A stretch of DNA of 8,769 bases from an uncultured Erythrobacter sp. GTDB taxonomy: Bacteria > Pseudomonadota > Alphaproteobacteria > Sphingomonadales > Sphingomonadaceae. The translations under genes were made by a program, and so were the position numbers. Of the stretch, positions 1 to 8,769 are shown one piece after another. Under the pieces are notes generated by a model. The model searched no databases, was not told the origin of the DNA, and saw only the letters and a program-made list of their open reading frames with translations. The DNA is taken from the NCBI GenBank assembly GCA_913061345.1, contig CAJXTZ010000073.1:1-8769 (forward strand), written 5' to 3'. The first letter of the stretch is position 1. Each line of letters begins with the position of its first letter.

Positions 1-54
1 ACCGAGATCTACACTATCCTTTCGTCGGCAGCGTCAGATGTGTATAAGAGACAG
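1..54 (+). other. Illumina Nextera (Tn5) adapter left in the assembly
   Basis: This stretch is synthetic sequence, not genome. Bases 1-14 match the 3' end of the P5 flow-cell oligo (ACCGAGATCTACAC). Bases 15-21 (TATCCTT) sit where the i5 index belongs. Bases 22-35 (TCGTCGGCAGCGTC) are the Nextera read-1 adapter, and bases 36-54 (AGATGTGTATAAGAGACAG) are the 19-base Tn5 mosaic end recognised by the tagmentation transposase. The index is 7 bases rather than 8; it equals the common S503 index TATCCTCT with one C missing, which is inference. Real sequence starts at base 55, where the transposase joined the adapter to the genomic fragment. Any gene call or homology that uses these bases is artefactual. 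Confidence 0.99.
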
Positions 55-4339
<4,285 letters not shown>

Positions 4340-4352
4340 AGCCAAGGCTCTC

Positions 4353-6224
4353 TTACCGCTCTACTGCACCCTCCAGCGTTTCGCCCGCCGCTAGCCATTG
4401 CGCTTCGGCCTGTTCCATTTTGTCCGTCAGCTTTGCCCGCCGGGCCAGAATATCCTCCATGCGACTGGCGTCGGATGTCGGTTGACGCGCGGCAAGATCG
4501 GCGATCTCCCGATCCATCTGCTCTGCCTGCGCGGTGAGCTTCGCCAGCGCCTTTTCCGCCTTGGCGAGTTCGGACTGCATGTATTTCAGCTTCGCGCGAT
4601 CGACACCGGCAGGCGCTGGCTTCGGCTTTGCTGCGGCAGGCTTCTTCGCAGGCTTGGGCTGGTTCCGCCCCAATACGAAGTCGATATAGTCTTCCATGCT
4701 GCCAGCGTATTCGCGCGCGGTGCCGCTATCTACCAGCACCAGCCTCTCTGCCGTCAGTTCTACCATGTGTCGATCATGGCTGATGAGGATAACCGCGCCA
4801 GAATAATCATTCAGCGCCTGAATCAGCGCTTCGCGCGCGTCCACGTCGAGGTGGTTCGTAGGCTCGTCCAGGATCAGCAGGTGAGGTGCATCGCGGGTGA
4901 TGAGAGCCAGCGCCAGCCGCGCCCTTTCACCGCCAGACAATCGCTCCACCTGCGTTTCTGCGCGAGAGCCGGAGAAACCGAAGCGCCCCAGTTGCCCGCG
5001 CACCGCGCCAGCCGGCTTGCCATCCATGGCCCGCGTCATCAGGCTGAGCGGTGTTTCCTCGTCGGAGAGTTCCTCCACCTGGTACTGGGTGAAATACCCC
5101 ACCTTCATCTTGCCCGGCGCGTTCATTTCGCCCTCCAGCGCGTCAAGCTGCGCGGCTAGCAGACGGGCGAGCGTGGTCTTGCCGTTGCCGTTGCGCCCCA
5201 GCAGCGCGATCCTGTCGTCGGCATCGATCCGCATGTTCAATTTCTGCAACACGGGCGGTGCATCGCCGTAACCGACCGCCGCGCCATCCAGCGTGATCAT
5301 CGGAGAGCGCATTTCTGCAGGATCGGGAAAATCGAAAGTAAGCGACGGGTCTTCCATCAGCGCGGCAATGGGCTGCATCCGCGCCAGCATCTTGGCCCGC
5401 GACTGCGCCTGTTTTGCAGTAGAGGCGCGGGCACTGTTGCGCGCGACGTAATCCTGCAACTTTGCCCGTTGCACATCCTGCGCTGCCTTGGCTGCGGCCA
5501 GCTGCGCGGCGCGCTCGGCACGCTGTTTCTCGAATGAATCGTAGCCGCCGGGATAAAGTGTCAATTGCCCGCCCTGCAGGTGCAGGATGTGATCGACCAC
5601 ATTGTTCAGCAGGTCACGTTCGTGGCTGATCACCACCAGCGTTGCCGGGTAGGACTTGAGGAAATTTTCCAGCCATAGAGTCGCTTCCAGATCGAGATGG
5701 TTGGAAGGTTCGTCCAGCAGCAGGATGTCGGGCTCCGAAAACAGCAGCGCGCCCAAAGCGATGCGCATCTTCCAGCCGCCCGAAAAGGTATCGACCGGGC
5801 GAGCCTGCATGTCCTCGTCAAAGCCCAGACCTTTCAGGATCTTGGCCGCGCGCGATGGGGCACTGTAGGCATCGATTGCCAGCAATCGCTCGTGCACTTC
5901 GCCCAGCCTGTCCGGATCAGTGCAGGTTTCGGCTTCTACCAGCAGTCGCTCACGTTCCACATCTGCGGCCAGCACGATCTCCTCCGGCGTCATCGATCCG
6001 CTGGGCGCCTGCTGCGCGATATAGCCGATCCGGGCGCGAGAAGGTTTGGAGATTTCGCCGTCGTCAGGCTCGATCTCGCCAATCAGCGTCTTCATCAGCG
6101 TGGACTTGCCTGCACCGTTGCGCCCGATCAGGCCGACGCGCGCGCCTATTGGAACTGTTGCGCTGGCGCGTTCGAGGATAGGCCGGCCACCAAGCCGGAC
6201 GGTAAGGCCGTCAATCGTAAGCAT
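4353..6224 (-). CDS. ABC-F family ATPase, YheS-like ribosome-associated protein
   Basis: A 623-residue soluble protein with two ATP-binding cassettes and no membrane segments, as in the ABC-F class, whose members bind the ribosomal E site and act on translation. Cassette 1 has Walker A GRNGAGKST (34-42), signature FSGGWKM (147-153), Walker B ILLLDEP (167-173) and switch His201. The interdomain linker (about 232-300), rich in charged residues with KQAQSRAKML, corresponds to the tRNA-interacting motif. Cassette 2 has GRNGNGKTT (343-351), LSGGERA (429-435), LLILDEPTNHLD (449-460) and His483. A Lys/Pro/Ala stretch (522-540) leads into a C-terminal coiled coil (about 541-615). SGGW in cassette 1 and the linker sequence resemble E. 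coli YheS more than EttA; Uup is the main alternative because of the coiled coil. Nothing marks it as an antibiotic-resistance member. The ATG at 6224 is supported by a strong TAAGGGG site. It converges on glgX and diverges from the nuclease gene, so it is probably monocistronic. Confidence 0.94.
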   Translation of the reverse strand: MLTIDGLTVRLGGRPILERASATVPIGARVGLIGRNGAGKSTLMKTLIGEIEPDDGEISKPSRARIGYIAQQAPSGSMTPEEIVLAADVERERLLVEAETCTDPDRLGEVHERLLAIDAYSAPSRAAKILKGLGFDEDMQARPVDTFSGGWKMRIALGALLFSEPDILLLDEPSNHLDLEATLWLENFLKSYPATLVVISHERDLLNNVVDHILHLQGGQLTLYPGGYDSFEKQRAERAAQLAAAKAAQDVQRAKLQDYVARNSARASTAKQAQSRAKMLARMQPIAALMEDPSLTFDFPDPAEMRSPMITLDGAAVGYGDAPPVLQKLNMRIDADDRIALLGRNGNGKTTLARLLAAQLDALEGEMNAPGKMKVGYFTQYQVEELSDEETPLSLMTRAMDGKPAGAVRGQLGRFGFSGSRAETQVERLSGGERARLALALITRDAPHLLILDEPTNHLDVDAREALIQALNDYSGAVILISHDRHMVELTAERLVLVDSGTAREYAGSMEDYIDFVLGRNQPKPAKKPAAAKPKPAPAGVDRAKLKYMQSELAKAEKALAKLTAQAEQMDREIADLAARQPTSDASRMEDILARRAKLTDKMEQAEAQWLAAGETLEGAVER

Positions 6225-6448
6225 GCGCGGCCCCTTAGCAGTGCATCCCCACTATCCCAACGAATTCCGTGCAGCTCTATCAAGATGCCATGTAGGGGCC
6301 AAGGCGCCGGCTGGATCGCGCATATTCACCCCCGCCGCTTGCCGATCTGTCTTCGGCTATCGGAGCAGCGTAGCCTGTGTTGGCAAATTCAAACTTTTCC
6401 GCGTACCCGTTTCATCGTACCGCCATGCTCACCAGATAACCGGGTATC
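6225..6448. promoter_or_regulatory. Divergent intergenic region with two implied promoters
   Basis: These 224 bases separate the start codons of two divergent genes, so both promoters should lie here, but no strong consensus is visible. For the rightward nuclease gene, TTGGCA (6380-6385) and TTGCCG (6339-6344) resemble -35 boxes, yet neither has a good -10 box at normal spacing. For the leftward gene, TTGATA on the minus strand has only a GATAGT-like partner that is too far away. Two mutually exclusive inverted repeats overlap at 6341-6363: GCCGA/TCGGC and CCGAT/ATCGG. No convincing small gene or RNA gene is seen. The interval is more AT-rich at 6380-6400 than the flanking coding sequence. 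Confidence 0.5.
6231..6237 (-). promoter_or_regulatory. Ribosome binding site of the ABC-F gene
   Basis: On the minus strand TAAGGGG ends 6 bases before the ATG at 6224-6222, a near-consensus anti-16S match at standard spacing. It fixes the start codon. Confidence 0.75.
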
Positions 6449-7270
6449 ATGATCAAGAACCTAGCGACTGTATCCATCCTCGCCCTTGTGGGCCTCAGCA
6501 CTCCTGCGTCTGCATGGGGGCCGATCGGACACCGTGTAAGCGCGCAGATCGCAGAGGATAACATCAGCGGAAAAACCCGCGCAGAGATTGTCGTGATCCT
6601 GGGCCATGAAGGCTTGCCCGAAGCCAGCACCTGGCCCGACGAGGAACGCTCCAACCCAGTGCAGTTCTGGCAGGAAACGGCCTCGCCCTTCCATTATGTC
6701 ACGTTGCCGCCGGGAGTGGGCGTGGATAGTCTTGCGCATCCGCCCGAAGGCGATGCCCTAACCGCGCTCGATGGTTTCGTCGCCACGCTGCACGACAACA
6801 GCGCGTCGCAAGAGGAGAAGGCGCTCGCTCTGCGCTTTGTCGTGCATATCGTGTCGGACCTCCACCAGCCGCTGCATGCGGGCGATGGCAGTGACCGGGG
6901 CGGCAACGATTTCATCACCGACTGGTTCGACAACACCACCAACCTGCATTGGGTGTGGGATGAAGGGATGATCCTGCGCCAGCAACTGTCGTACAGCGAA
7001 TATGTCGCGCGGCTGGAGCGCAGGATCGGACCGGAAGAAACCGTCAGCTGGTGGGATGCCGATCCCGCGACATGGGTTGCCGAAAGTGCACAATTGCGCG
7101 ACCGTATCTATCCGACCACAGGCGGCGAAGCAAGCGAGGGAACACCCCAAAGCCCGGCAATCATCGGCTATCGCTACCATTGGGACTGGATGCCGGTAGC
7201 AGAGGAACGCCTGGCCCAGTCGGGCATTCGACTTGCAGCCTATCTCGACCGGGTGTTCGGCGACGAGTAA
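6449..7270 (+). CDS. Secreted S1/P1-type zinc nuclease
   Basis: A predicted periplasmic or secreted nuclease of the S1/P1 family, which cleaves single-stranded nucleic acid to 5'-nucleotides and often has 3'-nucleotidase activity. The 273-residue precursor has a signal peptide (residues 1-22: Lys3, hydrophobic core 5-17, cleavage motif ASA). Cleavage would expose Trp23 as the new N-terminus, as required in this family because the terminal Trp binds zinc. The trinuclear site is complete by alignment to P1: Trp23, His28, Asp64 (in ASTWPDE), His82, His133, Asp137, His143 (HIVSDLHQPLH), His167 and Asp171 (NLHWVWD). No cysteine occurs, so the disulfides of fungal and plant enzymes are absent. ATG 6449 is chosen because it gives a correctly sized signal peptide, although only a weak CGGG lies upstream. 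amn follows 42 bases downstream on the same strand. Substrate preference cannot be told from sequence. Confidence 0.93.
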   Translation: MIKNLATVSILALVGLSTPASAWGPIGHRVSAQIAEDNISGKTRAEIVVILGHEGLPEASTWPDEERSNPVQFWQETASPFHYVTLPPGVGVDSLAHPPEGDALTALDGFVATLHDNSASQEEKALALRFVVHIVSDLHQPLHAGDGSDRGGNDFITDWFDNTTNLHWVWDEGMILRQQLSYSEYVARLERRIGPEETVSWWDADPATWVAESAQLRDRIYPTTGGEASEGTPQSPAIIGYRYHWDWMPVAEERLAQSGIRLAAYLDRVFGDE

Positions 7271-7279
7271 CTGACATTA

Positions 7280-7296
7280 CGGGCAACCAAGGCCCG
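7280..7296 (+). other. Small GC hairpin between the nuclease gene and amn
   Basis: CGGGC (7280-7284) and GCCCG (7292-7296) can form a 5-base-pair GC stem with a 7-base loop. No run of T follows, so it is not a standard intrinsic terminator. It ends 7 bases before the amn ribosome binding site and could be an mRNA processing or stability element, or chance in GC-rich DNA. Confidence 0.3.
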
Positions 7297-7303
7297 GACA
7301 CAC

Positions 7304-7307
7304 GGAG
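7304..7307 (+). promoter_or_regulatory. Ribosome binding site of amn
   Basis: GGAG lies 5 bases before the GTG at 7313. It decides in favour of this non-ATG start; the resulting protein has the same length as E. coli Amn. Confidence 0.7.
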
Positions 7308-7312
7308 TATTT

Positions 7313-8767
7313 GTGACGACGACTATCGCTGAAATCGAGGGCATTCTGGACCAGCTTGAAGCAATCTCGGATGCCTCCCGTGAAAATCTCGTCAAGGCGC
7401 TGCGCAGATACGCCGAAACCCGTGTTCCGCCCGACCCGCAGAACCGCGCCAACGGCAACTTTGCCTATCCGCAACTGACCGTGCATTTTCCAAGCGACGA
7501 GGGGCTGGAACATCCAGCGCGCTCCTACGCCCGGCTGAACCAGGCGGGCACCTATTCCAGTTCCATCGCCGAACCACGGCTGTTCCGTCCCTATCTGAAG
7601 GAACAGCTGGAAGCGCTGGTCGCCGATTACGACGTGGAGATTTCCGTCAGCCGGTCGACCGACGAAATTCCCTATCAATATGTTCTGGATGGCGACAAGC
7701 TGGACCTGAAGAAAGCCGCCAGTGCCGATCTTACGCGGCATTTCCCTGCGTCAGACCTTGTCAGGATTGGTGACGAGGTCGTGGACGGCACATGGGTACA
7801 AGGCGCAGACGACAGCCGACCGCTGTCGTTGTTTGATGCGCTGCGCACCGATTTCAGCCTCGCTCGCCTGCGTCACTATTCGGGCACCCCGGCCGACCAT
7901 GTCCAGCGCTATGTCCTGTTCACCAACTATATCCGCTATGTCGAGGAATTCATCGACTTTGCACTGGAACAGCTTGCCGATCCAGACAGCCGTTACGAGC
8001 GGTTTTCCGCGCCCGGTGTCGTGATCGAAGCGAATGACCTGGAAGGCGCGCGCGAGCGCGTGACCGCCGGCACCTGGCGCAAGCACCAGATGCCCGCATA
8101 CCACCTTGTGGCGAAGGACAATTCGGGCATTACTCTGGTGAACATCGGCGTCGGCCCCTCCAACGCGAAGACGATCTGCGACCATATCGCCGTGCTGCGA
8201 CCGGAAGTCTGGCTGATGATCGGTCATTGCGGCGGATTGCGCCCCAGCCAGACCATCGGCGACTACGTGCTGGCCCATGCCTACCTGCGCGATGACAACG
8301 TGCTGGATAGCGCCATCCCGCCGGAAATTCCCATTCCGCCGATTGCAGAAGTGCAGACCGCCATGTTCACGGCCGCGCGCCGGATCACCGGCGACAGCGA
8401 CGAACAGTTGAAGAGGCGGCTTCGCACCGGCACCGTCGTGACGACCGACGATCGCAACTGGGAACTGCACTTCACCCGCTCTGCCCTGCGTTTCAACCAG
8501 AGCCGTGCGGTGGCTATCGATATGGAATCGGCCACCGTGGCCACACAAGGTTATCGCTTCCGCGTACCTTACGGCACGCTGTTGTGCGTATCGGACAAAC
8601 CCCTGCACGGCGAGATCAAGCTGCCGGGACAGGCCAACGCCTTTTACGAAAGGTCGATCAGTCAGCACCTGCGGATCGGTATCGAAACACTGGACCTGCT
8701 GAGCCAGGAAAAAGGCAGCTTCCACAGCCGCAAACTGCGCAGCTTCGACGAGCCGCCGCTCCGCTAG
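7313..8767 (+). CDS. amn: AMP nucleosidase
   Basis: Splits AMP into adenine and ribose 5-phosphate in the cytosol, controlling AMP level and feeding purine salvage. The 484 residues equal the length of E. coli Amn. The N-terminal Amn-specific domain (about 1-180) includes RPYLKEQLEAL (92-102) and SRSTDEIPYQYVLDG (113-127). The C-terminal nucleoside-phosphorylase-like domain has NIGVGPSNAKT (277-287), GHCGGLR (304-310), TTDDRNWE (377-384), the ribose-binding DMESAT (403-408) and CVSDKP with Asp428, which corresponds to the catalytic acid of the PNP fold. The C-terminus HSRKLRSFDEPPLR is typical of Amn. The family is distinct from MTA/SAH nucleosidase, which lacks the long N-terminal domain. 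The start is GTG with a GGAG site 5 bases upstream. The gene lies 42 bases after the nuclease gene and may share its transcript. The sequence ends 2 bases after the TAG stop, so a terminator is not visible. Confidence 0.96.
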   Translation: MTTTIAEIEGILDQLEAISDASRENLVKALRRYAETRVPPDPQNRANGNFAYPQLTVHFPSDEGLEHPARSYARLNQAGTYSSSIAEPRLFRPYLKEQLEALVADYDVEISVSRSTDEIPYQYVLDGDKLDLKKAASADLTRHFPASDLVRIGDEVVDGTWVQGADDSRPLSLFDALRTDFSLARLRHYSGTPADHVQRYVLFTNYIRYVEEFIDFALEQLADPDSRYERFSAPGVVIEANDLEGARERVTAGTWRKHQMPAYHLVAKDNSGITLVNIGVGPSNAKTICDHIAVLRPEVWLMIGHCGGLRPSQTIGDYVLAHAYLRDDNVLDSAIPPEIPIPPIAEVQTAMFTAARRITGDSDEQLKRRLRTGTVVTTDDRNWELHFTRSALRFNQSRAVAIDMESATVATQGYRFRVPYGTLLCVSDKPLHGEIKLPGQANAFYERSISQHLRIGIETLDLLSQEKGSFHSRKLRSFDEPPLR

Positions 8768-8769
8768 GC

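Noticed and set aside
36..54. Tn5 mosaic end as evidence of a natural mobile element
   Set aside because: It is the engineered mosaic end flanked by P5 and read-1 adapter sequence, so it comes from library preparation.
4353..6224. ABC-F gene as an antibiotic-resistance determinant
   Set aside because: Its linker and C-terminal coiled coil resemble the housekeeping YheS/Uup class, and there is no resistance or mobile context.
4398..6452. Plus-strand open frames (4398-5159 and 5697-6452) opposite the ABC-F gene
   Set aside because: They are antisense to a gene with two complete ATPase cassettes. The part of 5697-6452 that enters the intergenic region shows no domain or ribosome binding site.
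7751..8725. A 324-residue minus-strand open frame opposite amn
   Set aside because: It is a shadow of amn, whose plus-strand motifs are unambiguous. It is rich in His and Gln, as expected from reversed codons.

Overview
This window looks like the left end of an assembled contig from a high-GC alphaproteobacterium. Protein sequence style (eukaryotic-type phosphoglucomutase, compact GlgX, S1/P1 nuclease, Amn) suggests Sphingomonadales, perhaps an Erythrobacter-like genus. That placement is inference from family resemblance, not from a marker gene. The first 54 bases are not biological: they are an Illumina Nextera/Tn5 adapter (P5 tail, index, read-1 adapter, 19-base mosaic end). Genomic sequence starts at 55, inside a glycogen synthase gene.

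Layout: (1) 55-4339, plus strand, is a tightly packed glycogen operon: glgA (5' end missing), pgm and glgX, joined by two 4-base stop/start overlaps (ATGA at 930-933, GTGA at 2555-2558). GlgA extends glucan from ADP-glucose, Pgm interconverts glucose-1-P and glucose-6-P, and GlgX removes alpha-1,6 branches during breakdown, so synthesis and degradation are transcribed together. (2) 4353-6224, minus strand, is a complete YheS-like ABC-F ATPase converging on glgX with only 13 bases between the stop codons. (3) 6225-6448 is the divergent intergenic region that must hold the promoters of the ABC-F gene and of the next gene. (4) 6449-7270, plus strand, encodes an exported S1/P1-type zinc nuclease with all nine zinc ligands and no cysteine. 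(5) 7313-8767, plus strand, encodes AMP nucleosidase (Amn) after a 42-base gap with a small hairpin. The window ends 2 bases after its stop codon.

Apart from the truncated glgA, every gene is intact, with no frameshift, mobile element, tRNA/rRNA gene or CRISPR array. All five products belong to well-known families. I found no convincing undescribed system. The observations most worth following up are the adapter contamination with the false gene start it creates, and the nuclease-amn pairing, which could form a nucleic-acid scavenging unit.
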